NCBI GenBank assembly: GCA_030633795.1
Contig: DAOWCB010000028.1
Span: forward strand, 1 to 9,854
From: Candidatus Aminicenantota bacterium
GTDB lineage: Bacteria > Acidobacteriota > Aminicenantia > Aminicenantales > Aminicenantaceae
Reading direction: 5' to 3'
Length of the DNA: 9,854 nt
Shown here: positions 1-7,015 of the stretch, piece by piece
Layout of the letters: the number at the start of each line of letters is the position of its first letter
How positions within the stretch are numbered: position 1 is the first letter of the stretch
Notes under the pieces: model-generated
Seen by the model: the letters and a program-made list of their open reading frames with translations, nothing else
What the model was told of the DNA's origin: nothing
The model's database searches: none
Position numbers and translations under genes: made by a program

Positions 1-19
1 CATTGGGAAAATTGATTAT

Positions 20-47
20 TTGACAAGATCAGAATCACTCCTATTTT
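20..47 (+). promoter_or_regulatory. possible distal promoter for the 63-aa membrane protein
   Basis: A perfect TTGACA (20-25) is followed after 16 bases by TATTTT (42-47), four of six matches to the -10 consensus. It points at the small membrane-protein gene starting at 120. Transcription would begin near 54 and give a leader of about 65 bases. It competes with a second, closer promoter candidate at 78-106. Assigned by sequence match only. Confidence 0.3.
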
Positions 48-77
48 GGCATGTCAATCGGAATGCAAAAAGCGAAC

Positions 78-106
78 TTGACTAATACCGATGATTCTCG
101 AATAAT
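78..106 (+). promoter_or_regulatory. probable proximal promoter for the 63-aa membrane protein
   Basis: TTGACT (78-83) and AATAAT (101-106) are separated by 17 bases, the optimal sigma-70 spacing, and each has five of six consensus bases. Transcription would start at about 112-114, only some 6-8 bases before the ATG at 120. The message would then be almost leaderless, which agrees with the lack of any Shine-Dalgarno sequence upstream of that ATG. Confidence 0.4.
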
Positions 107-119
107 GCGTTAGAATCCC

Positions 120-311
120 ATGCGTAAGTGGCTGTTTTTCCTGTTGATCATCGCGGTCGCATATGTCATTTCACAGATTGGGAAAAAAACCACAGGTCGC
201 TCTTCCTTCCTTAAAAACATCAGTGAAACAATCGGGACCATCGTCTGGGTTCTGATTGTTGTTTACACTGTGGGATTTCTGTATTGGCTTTACACAGAAC
301 TATTTAAATAA
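120..311 (+). CDS. small two-helix membrane protein of unknown function
   Basis: This 63-residue protein is not one I can assign to a named family. It has a basic N-terminus (MRK), a hydrophobic stretch at residues 4-20, a polar basic loop at 21-37 (GKKTTGRSS...), and a second hydrophobic, aromatic-rich stretch at 38-58. This predicts two inner-membrane helices with a short charged loop. The ATG at 120 is the only reasonable start, because an in-frame TAG lies at 111-113. No ribosome binding site precedes it, but a good promoter ends 13 bases upstream. The gene stands alone, convergent with the methyltransferase, with a 112-base spacer that shows no hairpin-plus-T-tract terminator. That it is real is inferred from the clean two-helix pattern and the promoter; homology was not tested. 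Confidence 0.6.
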   Translation: MRKWLFFLLIIAVAYVISQIGKKTTGRSSFLKNISETIGTIVWVLIVVYTVGFLYWLYTELFK

Positions 312-423
312 TAGCTAATCTGAATTATTCATAAACATTATTATTCTACGGAACGACATTATGCTATTGTGGAATTCAGGCTAATTTGTCGAATGATATG
401 CTGAAAAGAGTACAGGATAGAAA

Positions 424-1101
424 TCAAAAGGAGATAATCGGCTTGGCGATATAAATACTGTCTTCTTCCAAAAACGTCTCGATCCTAACTACTTCGAATC
501 CCGCTTTTTTGAGATCATCGATCATATCTTCTTTCCGGGAGCACCCGTGCTCATCCCCCCAATCCACTTTTTCCGGATCACACTCCACGATAACGAGCAT
601 TCCATCAGGCTTCAAGCTGGGACGGATGTTCCGGATGATCGGGTCAGATTCGGCCAAATGGTGGTACACGTTGATCATGAACACGACATCCAACGATCCG
701 AAGGAAAACCCAGGGTTATCCATCTTGCCGATAACTGTCTCGACGTTTTTGAATCCATCTCTTTTGTATCGCCTTCTGAGATGGTCCAGGGCACTTCTAT
801 CGATGTCGTTCGCGTACACCTTGCCAGACTCCCCCACCCGATCAGCCAGCCACATCGTCATTCGTCCCGTGCCAGCCCCGATCTCGCCGATAGTCATACC
901 TTGTTTGAGACCGATAGCGTCCATGATCTTGATCGGCGGCTGGCGCTGATTGAGTCTTTTCTCCCATTCTTCGACCTGAAATGAACGTTCCTGAAGGATT
1001 TTTGTTCCTGCACGGATTTCTGCATTTTTCGGATAAGAAAGCATGATGAAGGACAAAAGCAATAACGTTAGAAACAAAAATTCAAGTCTTTTTATTTTCA
1101 T
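424..1101 (-). CDS. membrane-anchored or exported class I SAM-dependent methyltransferase
   Basis: The 225-residue protein has a class I (Rossmann-like) methyltransferase domain from about residue 55 to the end. Motif I, the SAM-binding glycine loop, is GEIGAGTGR at 72-80. The acidic residue after strand 2 is in NDID (98-101). A motif IV-like segment, LDVVFMINVYHHL, is at 137-149, and a post-motif segment, LKPDGMLVIVE, at 163-173. The substrate cannot be read from sequence. Residues 1-22 (MKIKRLEF followed by a leucine-rich run) form a signal peptide or single anchor, so the enzyme may sit at or beyond the inner membrane, which is odd for a SAM enzyme. The start is supported by a strong GAGGTGG Shine-Dalgarno at 1106-1112, four bases before the ATG. 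It has its own -10 box at 1140-1145 and is probably monocistronic. Confidence 0.85.
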   Translation of the reverse strand: MKIKRLEFLFLTLLLLSFIMLSYPKNAEIRAGTKILQERSFQVEEWEKRLNQRQPPIKIMDAIGLKQGMTIGEIGAGTGRMTMWLADRVGESGKVYANDIDRSALDHLRRRYKRDGFKNVETVIGKMDNPGFSFGSLDVVFMINVYHHLAESDPIIRNIRPSLKPDGMLVIVECDPEKVDWGDEHGCSRKEDMIDDLKKAGFEVVRIETFLEEDSIYIAKPIISF

Positions 1102-1105
1102 GACG

Positions 1106-1112
1106 CCACCTC
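1106..1112 (-). promoter_or_regulatory. ribosome binding site of the methyltransferase
   Basis: On the minus strand GAGGTGG lies four bases before the ATG at 1101. It fixes that start codon, and therefore the hydrophobic N-terminus, as part of the translated protein. Confidence 0.75.
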
Positions 1113-1139
1113 ATATCAATACTTCCTTTCTCAATTAAA

Positions 1140-1145
1140 ATTATA
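1140..1145 (-). promoter_or_regulatory. consensus -10 box upstream of the methyltransferase
   Basis: A perfect TATAAT on the minus strand sits about 38 bases before the methyltransferase ATG. No good -35 box is seen at the right distance (the hexamer 17 bases upstream is GTGTTT), so activity may need an activator or UP-type contacts. Its upstream part runs into the 3' end of the decayed outer-membrane protein gene. Confidence 0.45.
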
Positions 1146-1159
1146 CAATACTTGGTACC

Positions 1160-1300
1160 TTAAAACACGTATGCCGCTTTAAAAAACAAGGTGTGGCCTT
1201 GATCTCCCTTCTCCCCGAAACGGCCTGTTCCCTTCTGGTAACCCAGTTGGATAAGACCAAAAGGCGGCTGGAAGCGGTAGGCCAAATACAGAATAGTCCA
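1160..1300 (-). pseudogene. C-terminal remnant of an outer-membrane beta-barrel protein
   Basis: Read on the minus strand, 1300 to 1160 encodes about 46 residues ending in a TAA at 1160-1162. They contain LYLAYRFQPPFG, LIQLGYQKGTGRFG and finally GHTLFFKAAYVF followed by stop. The alternation of hydrophobic and polar residues in short strands, the glycine/aromatic content and the final Tyr-Val-Phe are the classic C-terminal beta-signal recognised by the BAM assembly machinery. In this frame stops occur just upstream (TAG at 1301-1303, TGA at 1313-1315), and no start or longer reading frame joins it. I therefore read it as the tail of a gene whose front was deleted or decayed. The parent family cannot be told from this fragment. 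The + strand reading frame across the same bases (1193-1405) has no protein-like features and I treat it as a shadow. Confidence 0.6.
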
Positions 1301-1417
1301 CTATACTCTTTTTCAAATCGTCAAACAATCCAAGAATTTACACACTCATCCCTGAATGAAATAGGGAGCTTCCGTAGTTTGGATGGGATGGTATTCAGGG
1401 AATAGAGAGGAGTGTGA

Positions 1418-2698
1418 CTACAATCCTTTGCTCATGGCGTCCAAGAATTGAGCATTTGTTTTGGTTTTGGACATCTTTTCCGCTAAGAGTTCCATGGCTT
1501 CTACTTCGCTCAACTGACTAAGTACCTTTCTCAAGATCCAGATGCGATTCAAGTCTTTTTCCTCGATCAGCAATTCTTCCTTTCGTGTCGCCGATCTGTT
1601 GATGTCGATGGCCGGAAAAAGCCGTTTATCAACCAGTCTGCGGTCCAAGTTGATTTCCATATTCCCGGTTCCTTTAAACTCTTCGAAAATAACCTCATCC
1701 ATTCGACTTCCAGTATCGACCAAAGCCGTGGCTATGATGGTTAAACTGCCCCCCTCTTCAATCTTTCTTGCCGAACCGAAGAATTTTTTTGGTTTGTTCA
1801 GAGCATTCGCGTCTATTCCACCGGATAGGACCTTGCCAGAGGGAGGAATAATCGCATTATGCGCCCTTGCCAGACGAGTGATGCTGTCAAGCAGGATAAT
1901 CACATCCCTCTTCAACTCAACGAGGCGCTTGGATTTTTCCAGAACGATGTGGGATACCTGGGCATTCCGCCCAGGAGGTTCGTCGAAAGTGGATGCAACA
2001 ACTTCCCCTTGGATGGTTCTTTTGAAATCCGTCACCTCTTCGGGCCTCTCAGCCACTAGAAGAACAATTAAAAATACTTCTGGGTGATTTTTTTCAACGG
2101 ACTTTGCAATGGTTTTGAGCAATGTTGTCTTCCCTGCTCGCGGCGGCGAGACAATCAATCCCCTCTGACCTTTTCCTATGGGCGTCAACATATTCATCAC
2201 TCTAGCATCCAGATTTTTTGGATTCCCATCCTCAAGATCGAATTTTTCGAAGGGATACAGTGGAGTGAGCCCTTCAAAACGAAGGTTTCTCCGGGATTTG
2301 AAGATGCTATCAGGGTGTGCAAAATTAATGGCTTCTATCTTGATAAGGGCAAAGTATTTTTCCCCTTCTTTGGGAGGACGAACGATTCCAGATATTGTAT
2401 CTCCCGTTCGCATCTGGAATTTCCTTATTTGTGATGGAGAGACATAGATGTCATCCTGGCTGGGCAAATAGCTGAATTCAGGAGCTCTTAGAAATCCAAA
2501 TCCATCGTCTAGGCATTCCAGCACTCCTTCTGAAAAAAGCAGCCCGTTTTTTTTCGCCTGGGCCTCCAGAATTTTGAATATGAGGTTTTGTTTGCTGGAT
2601 TCTTCGACATCTTTTTTTGTTAAACCCGCTTCAGAAGATATTTTGTAGAGATCCTCAAGTTCTTTTTCATCGAGTTCTGCTAAATTATACTCTTTCAT
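1418..2698 (-). CDS. rho: transcription termination factor Rho
   Basis: Rho is the hexameric RNA-dependent ATPase that ends transcription of untranslated RNA in the cytoplasm. The 426-residue protein is near the E. coli length (419). It has a Rho_N helical domain (about 1-50), a cold-shock-like primary RNA-binding domain with DGFGFLR (65-71), Walker [10 protein letters not shown] (184-192), ERPEEVT with the catalytic Glu (217-223), Walker [11 protein letters not shown] (266-275), a Q-loop region [10 protein letters not shown] (291-300) and GTGNME (343-348). There is no long insertion in the N-domain. An AGAGGT ribosome site precedes the ATG. It lies about 50 bases after lon in the same direction and is probably read through from the protease operon. 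Oddity: the residue before the catalytic Glu is Ala216 where E. coli has Asp210. Confidence 0.97.
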   Translation of the reverse strand: MKEYNLAELDEKELEDLYKISSEAGLTKKDVEESSKQNLIFKILEAQAKKNGLLFSEGVLECLDDGFGFLRAPEFSYLPSQDDIYVSPSQIRKFQMRTGDTISGIVRPPKEGEKYFALIKIEAINFAHPDSIFKSRRNLRFEGLTPLYPFEKFDLEDGNPKNLDARVMNMLTPIGKGQRGLIVSPPRAGKTTLLKTIAKSVEKNHPEVFLIVLLVAERPEEVTDFKRTIQGEVVASTFDEPPGRNAQVSHIVLEKSKRLVELKRDVIILLDSITRLARAHNAIIPPSGKVLSGGIDANALNKPKKFFGSARKIEEGGSLTIIATALVDTGSRMDEVIFEEFKGTGNMEINLDRRLVDKRLFPAIDINRSATRKEELLIEEKDLNRIWILRKVLSQLSEVEAMELLAEKMSKTKTNAQFLDAMSKGL

Positions 2699-2748
2699 TT
2701 TTTTACCTCTTTGTGAATTTAGTTTATACCGATCTTACCTATCGACCT

Positions 2749-5142
2749 TTAATGAGTGATAGGGGGCTCTTTGACTTCAGATGAGTCAGAAATTTTTTCT
2801 TTTTTCAGTTTTTTCGGCATCTCTTTGACCAGGGCAAGTCTCAAAACCTCTTCCATGGAATCGACAAAATGGATGGTCAGGTCATCCTTGACATTTTTTG
2901 GCATATCCTTCAGATCCGGCCTATTATCAGCCGGTAGTATGACCTTTATTATCCCTTCCCTGTGAGCAGCCAATAACTTTTCCTTAATTCCTCCGACAGG
3001 TAAAACTTTCCCCTTTAGGGTGATTTCTCCACTCATGGCCACTTTCTTAGAAATAGGGATTCCTGTCAAAAGCGAAATGATGGAGGTGGCAATCGTGATT
3101 CCTGCCGAGGGGCCTTCTTTGGGAGTTGCACCCTCAGGAACATGGACATGTATGTCAAAATTTTTGTGCAGATCTTTGGCTATACTCAGTTCGTACATTT
3201 TTCCCCGCACATAACTGAAGGCGGCTTGGGCCGACTCTTGCATGATCTCTCCAAGTTGGCCGGTCAACAGAAAGTTACCTTTACCATGGACTTTGGTAAC
3301 CTCAAAAGTGAGAAGTTCTCCGCCGAACTCTGTCCAAGCCATTCCGATAGCTCCTCCGATCTCGTCATTTTTATCGATTTCTAAGCGCCTGAACCGTGGG
3401 ATACCCAAATATTTTTCCAACCTCTTAGGCGTGACGGTTTCGCTGTAATCCTTCCCTTTTGAAACGACTTTTTTGACAACTTTTCGACAAACTGACATGA
3501 GCTCCCGCTCTAAATTCCTGACACCGGCTTCTCTTGTGTATTCCCGAATGATTTTTTGAATGGATTTGTCTGTGATCTTGAGCATAGATTCTTTTAGTCC
3601 ATGAGCTTTTATCTGCTTCGGAAGAAGAAATTGTTTGCCGATTTGAAGTTTCTCATCTTCTGTGTACCCAGGAAGACGGATCATCTCCATACGATCCTGC
3701 AAGGGTTTCGGAATGGGCTCCTGCATGTTAGCAGTCACGATGAACATAACTTGTGACAGGTCATAATCTGTATCTATATAATGGTCAAGAAAAGTGCTGT
3801 TTTGTTCGGGGTCCAATACTTCCATCAAGGCTGAAGCAGGATCTCCCCTGAAATCCATGCTCATCTTGTCCACTTCGTCAAGGAGGAAGACAGGATTTTT
3901 TGTCCCTGCACGCTTTATCATCTGAATGATTCTTCCAGGATAAGCGCCGATGTAGGTTCGGCGATGTCCTCTGATCTCCGCCTCATCCCGCACACCTCCT
4001 AGGGAAAGGCGGATGAATTTTCTCCCTGTGGCACGTGCAATAGATTGACCCAAAGAGCTTTTTCCGACGCCTGGGGGACCGATCAGTCCTAAAATGACGC
4101 CTTTAGGATTCTTGACCAGCTGACGAATCGACAGATATTCCAAAATTCTTTCTTTGACTTTTGTCAATCCATGGTGGTCTTCATCCAATATTTTCTGGGC
4201 TTCTTTGATGTCTCTCTTCTCTCTCGATTTTTTGGTCCAGGGCAAAGAAATAAGCCAATCTAGATAGTTGCGACAGACGGTTGCTTCGGCCGACATAGGC
4301 GGCATAGCCTCCAGCCGTTCTATTTCTTTGCTAGCCTTCTCCTCTGCATCTTGAGGCATTCGAGCTTCTTTGACTTTTTTGCGCAATTCTTCTATCTCGT
4401 TCGGCTGGTCTTCTTTCCGGATGTTCAATCCCGGAGGGAAGATTTTCTGCTGAGGATCCCGGTAAGGAACCTTTCTCCGGCCGGTACGTTTGCCGTCTTT
4501 TCTCAGTTTGGAGTGGATTTTTAGCAACTCATTTTCTATGACAAAATTCAATCTCCGTAATCGCTCAAAGTTGTTGATCGTTTCCAGAATATTTTGCTTT
4601 TCCTCCAGAGGCAAATGCATATGAGAGGCAATTATATCCGAAATTCTATCTGGGCTATTATCCTTCAGGGCCGGTATGATGGATTCAAAATTGGTATTTT
4701 GACTTATTTTGAGATAATCTTCGAATAAAGACAAAACCCTTTGGAGAGTTTCTTGAATTTCAGGGCTATCGCTTAACACATCTCTAACTTCCTTTACCAA
4801 CACCTGATAAAAAGGATAGGTACTCAAATATTCCACGACTCTTGCTCTTTTTCTGCCTTCCACGATCACCTTGACGTTGTTGTCATCCATCTTGATAGCC
4901 CGTACGATCTTGGCGAGGACTCCCATCGAGTGGATGTCGCGTTGATGGGGATTGTCCAAAGAGGCATCAATTTGAGAAGACAAAAATAACATTTTGTCTT
5001 TTTCCGTTGCCCTTTCAAGAGCCTGTATCGAGGAGGGACGTCCGATGATAAAAGGTACAAGTGTGGAGGGGAAAACGACCACGTCTCTCAATGGAATCAA
5101 AGGCACGTTAAATATAACTTCGGAATTGTTTGTGGTTTCCAT
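2749..5142 (-). CDS. lon: ATP-dependent Lon protease (endopeptidase La)
   Basis: Lon is a cytoplasmic AAA+ serine protease that degrades misfolded and short-lived regulatory proteins. The 797-residue length is normal. Seen in order: the N-terminal substrate-binding domain beginning with VPLIPLRDVVVFP (13-25), the conserved PPMSAEAT (281-288) before the ATPase, Walker A GPPGVGKSS (355-363), Walker B VFLLDEVD (418-425), an arginine-finger/sensor region near 470-490, and the peptidase domain with catalytic Ser679 in PKEGPSAG and Lys722 in GGIKEK, the same numbers as in E. coli. Its ATG is 2 bases after the clpX stop, with CGGAG as ribosome site inside clpX, so the two are translationally coupled. 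Oddity: residues about 214-243 do not show the REYYLxEQMKAIQKELG-type helix expected there and carry several prolines. The C-terminal 20 residues are a charged tail. Confidence 0.97.
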   Translation of the reverse strand: METTNNSEVIFNVPLIPLRDVVVFPSTLVPFIIGRPSSIQALERATEKDKMLFLSSQIDASLDNPHQRDIHSMGVLAKIVRAIKMDDNNVKVIVEGRKRARVVEYLSTYPFYQVLVKEVRDVLSDSPEIQETLQRVLSLFEDYLKISQNTNFESIIPALKDNSPDRISDIIASHMHLPLEEKQNILETINNFERLRRLNFVIENELLKIHSKLRKDGKRTGRRKVPYRDPQQKIFPPGLNIRKEDQPNEIEELRKKVKEARMPQDAEEKASKEIERLEAMPPMSAEATVCRNYLDWLISLPWTKKSREKRDIKEAQKILDEDHHGLTKVKERILEYLSIRQLVKNPKGVILGLIGPPGVGKSSLGQSIARATGRKFIRLSLGGVRDEAEIRGHRRTYIGAYPGRIIQMIKRAGTKNPVFLLDEVDKMSMDFRGDPASALMEVLDPEQNSTFLDHYIDTDYDLSQVMFIVTANMQEPIPKPLQDRMEMIRLPGYTEDEKLQIGKQFLLPKQIKAHGLKESMLKITDKSIQKIIREYTREAGVRNLERELMSVCRKVVKKVVSKGKDYSETVTPKRLEKYLGIPRFRRLEIDKNDEIGGAIGMAWTEFGGELLTFEVTKVHGKGNFLLTGQLGEIMQESAQAAFSYVRGKMYELSIAKDLHKNFDIHVHVPEGATPKEGPSAGITIATSIISLLTGIPISKKVAMSGEITLKGKVLPVGGIKEKLLAAHREGIIKVILPADNRPDLKDMPKNVKDDLTIHFVDSMEEVLRLALVKEMPKKLKKEKISDSSEVKEPPITH

Positions 5143-5144
5143 GC

Positions 5145-6368
5145 TTATACTCCGATGGTTTCCACCATCCTCTTCGATATTTTTATCGTTTTTTCTTGTT
5201 TGGAAGATGGAAGATGAAACATGATATCCAGCATCAGATCTTCGATGATGCTTTTTAAGCCCCTTGCTCCCAGTTTCTTTTCCAGGCTTTTTTTGGCTAT
5301 CGTGCGCAGGGCCTCTCTCGTAAAATCCAACGAAACCCCCTCGAGTTCAAACAGTTTCTGATACTGCTTGACCAGCGCATTCTTGGGTTTCTTGAGAATG
5401 TGGACAAGATCCTCTTGCCCTAAATCAGATAATATGGCAACGACAGGTATCCTGCCTATGAATTCAGGAATGATACCGTATTTGATAAGATCCAGAGGGA
5501 TAATCTTGTCATAAAGATCGTCAAGATCCTTTTTTTTATTCTTATTCAGATCGGATTGGAATCCAACCGCAGACTTCCCTATCCTTTTGGAAATTATTCT
5601 ATCAAGGCCTATGAATGTGCCTCCACAGATAAAAAGGATGTTTGTGGTATCGACTTTTATGAAATCCTCATGGGGATGCTTCCGTCCGCCATGGGGGGGA
5701 ACATTGGCAATAGTCCCTTCGATTATTTTGAGGAGAGCCTGTTGTACTCCCTCACCGGAGACGTCCCTCGTGATGGAAGGGCTGTCACTTTTTCGGCTTA
5801 TTTTATCGATTTCATCGATATAAACAATCCCCTTTTGTGTCCTTTTCAGATCGCCATCAGCGGCTTGGAAAAGCTTAAGAATGATGTTTTCAACGTCTTC
5901 CCCGACATATCCTGCCTCTGTTAAAGATGTCGCATCGGCGATGGCGAACGGAACGGAGAGTATTTTTGCGAGCGATTCTGCAATGAGAGTTTTCCCGGTT
6001 CCGGTGGGTCCGATCAAAAGAATATTGCTTTTGGACAATTCGATCCCATCCAGCGCTCCCTCGTATTGAACCCTTTTATAATGATTGTATACAGCGACCG
6101 ATATTTTTTTCTTGGCTTCGTCTTGCCCGATAACGTACTCATCCAGTGCCTTTTTGATCTCAGCAGGGATGAAAAAATCGGATTTTTGAGTATCTCTGGC
6201 AACCTTCTTATTATCTGGATAAAGGATGGAATGAGCGACATCAATGCATCCATCACAAATGAACACGCCCCCAGGGCCGGCGATCAATTTTCTGATCTGA
6301 GTCTGATCTCTGTGGCAGAAATTACACTTTGTCTGGTTGTCTAAATCCTGCCGTTTGCTATCATCCAT
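5145..6368 (-). CDS. clpX: ATP-dependent Clp protease ATP-binding subunit ClpX
   Basis: ClpX is the AAA+ unfoldase that recognises tagged proteins and threads them into ClpP. The 407-residue protein has the N-terminal C4 zinc domain (Cys15, Cys18, Cys38, Cys41), Walker A GPTGTGKT (120-127), pore-1 loop GYVG (153-156), Walker B IVYIDEID (181-188), the RKH pore loop (229-231), the ClpP-docking loop with tripeptide VGF (268-270, usually IGF), and sensor-2 GARG (367-370). All functional elements are therefore present. The gene follows clpP by 41 bases and precedes lon by 2 bases. The ribosome site is weak (AAGAGA before the ATG). The start is supported because the zinc domain begins 14 residues in, as in the family. 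Confidence 0.97.
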   Translation of the reverse strand: MDDSKRQDLDNQTKCNFCHRDQTQIRKLIAGPGGVFICDGCIDVAHSILYPDNKKVARDTQKSDFFIPAEIKKALDEYVIGQDEAKKKISVAVYNHYKRVQYEGALDGIELSKSNILLIGPTGTGKTLIAESLAKILSVPFAIADATSLTEAGYVGEDVENIILKLFQAADGDLKRTQKGIVYIDEIDKISRKSDSPSITRDVSGEGVQQALLKIIEGTIANVPPHGGRKHPHEDFIKVDTTNILFICGGTFIGLDRIISKRIGKSAVGFQSDLNKNKKKDLDDLYDKIIPLDLIKYGIIPEFIGRIPVVAILSDLGQEDLVHILKKPKNALVKQYQKLFELEGVSLDFTREALRTIAKKSLEKKLGARGLKSIIEDLMLDIMFHLPSSKQEKTIKISKRMVETIGV

Positions 6369-6409
6369 GGTTTCTCTTATTTATCCTTATCGGGGATGAA
6401 ATTTATAAC

Positions 6410-7006
6410 CTAAATCTTAGATTGGGCTCTTTTTGTGATGATGGTGTCAATTATTCCATATCCCATAGCCAGATCTGGAGTCATGATGAAATCCCGTTCT
6501 ATGTCCTTTTGTATTTTTTCGGTCGGTTGTTTTGTGTGCTTTGTCAATATTTGGCAAATATTTTCTCTGAGCCGAAGTATCTCCTTTGCATGGATGGCGA
6601 TATCAGAAGCTTGGCCTTGAAAACCGCCTAAAGGCTGATGCAATATAATCCGTGAGTTGGGCAGCGAAATACGCTTGCCCGGCGTTCCAGCAGCAAGCAA
6701 CACGGCTGCCATGCTAGCCGCTTGTCCTACACATATCGTGGAAATTTCTGCATTGATGTATTGCATGGTATCATAAATCGCTAATCCGGAAGTGATACTG
6801 CCTCCCGGAGAATTGATGTAAAGGTATATGCCTCTTTCTGTGTTTTCGGCCTCGAGATACAGCAATTGTGCGATAACACTGTTTGCGACATCATCATTAA
6901 TCTCAGAACTTAAAAAAATTATGTTATCCTTAAGCAAGCGAGAATAGATATCATAAGCGCGCTCGCTCTTTCCATCTTGTTCGACAACAAAGGGAATTAA
7001 GGTCAT
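6410..7006 (-). CDS. clpP: ATP-dependent Clp protease proteolytic subunit ClpP
   Basis: ClpP is the tetradecameric serine peptidase chamber that works with ClpX. The 198-residue length is typical. The catalytic triad is visible: Ser98 in GQAASMAA, His123 in ILHQP and Asp172 in ERDFIMT. The oxyanion-hole region INSPGGS (64-70) and the handle helix around 125-160 are also present. The N-terminus LIPFVVEQ fits the short, self-processed propeptide and axial-loop region of the family. The ATG lies 9 bases after the tig stop with no clear Shine-Dalgarno, so translation probably depends on ribosomes finishing tig. Downstream is clpX, its unfoldase partner. Confidence 0.97.
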   Translation of the reverse strand: MTLIPFVVEQDGKSERAYDIYSRLLKDNIIFLSSEINDDVANSVIAQLLYLEAENTERGIYLYINSPGGSITSGLAIYDTMQYINAEISTICVGQAASMAAVLLAAGTPGKRISLPNSRIILHQPLGGFQGQASDIAIHAKEILRLRENICQILTKHTKQPTEKIQKDIERDFIMTPDLAMGYGIIDTIITKRAQSKI

Positions 7007-7015
7007 GAGGATTGT

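Noticed and set aside
1349..1401. Nine-base perfect inverted repeat (TCCCTGAAT ... ATTCAGGGA) with a 35-base loop just after rho
   Set aside because: No T-tract follows it, the loop is long, and about two such repeats are expected by chance in a window this size. It is not a convincing terminator or mobile-element end.
1193..1405. 70-aa open frame on the + strand
   Set aside because: It has no ribosome site, domain or membrane pattern, and the opposite strand of its first half carries the outer-membrane beta-barrel tail, which explains the coding-like composition.
2723..2728. TATAAA on the minus strand between lon and rho as a rho promoter
   Set aside because: No -35 hexamer at 16-18 bases (the site holds TAAAGG), and the region is AT-rich, so a lone -10 match is weak evidence.
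5556..5924. 122-aa + strand frame within clpX, and similar long antisense frames in rho, lon, clpP and the methyltransferase
   Set aside because: All lie wholly inside strongly conserved genes on the other strand and have no initiation signal or recognisable domain.
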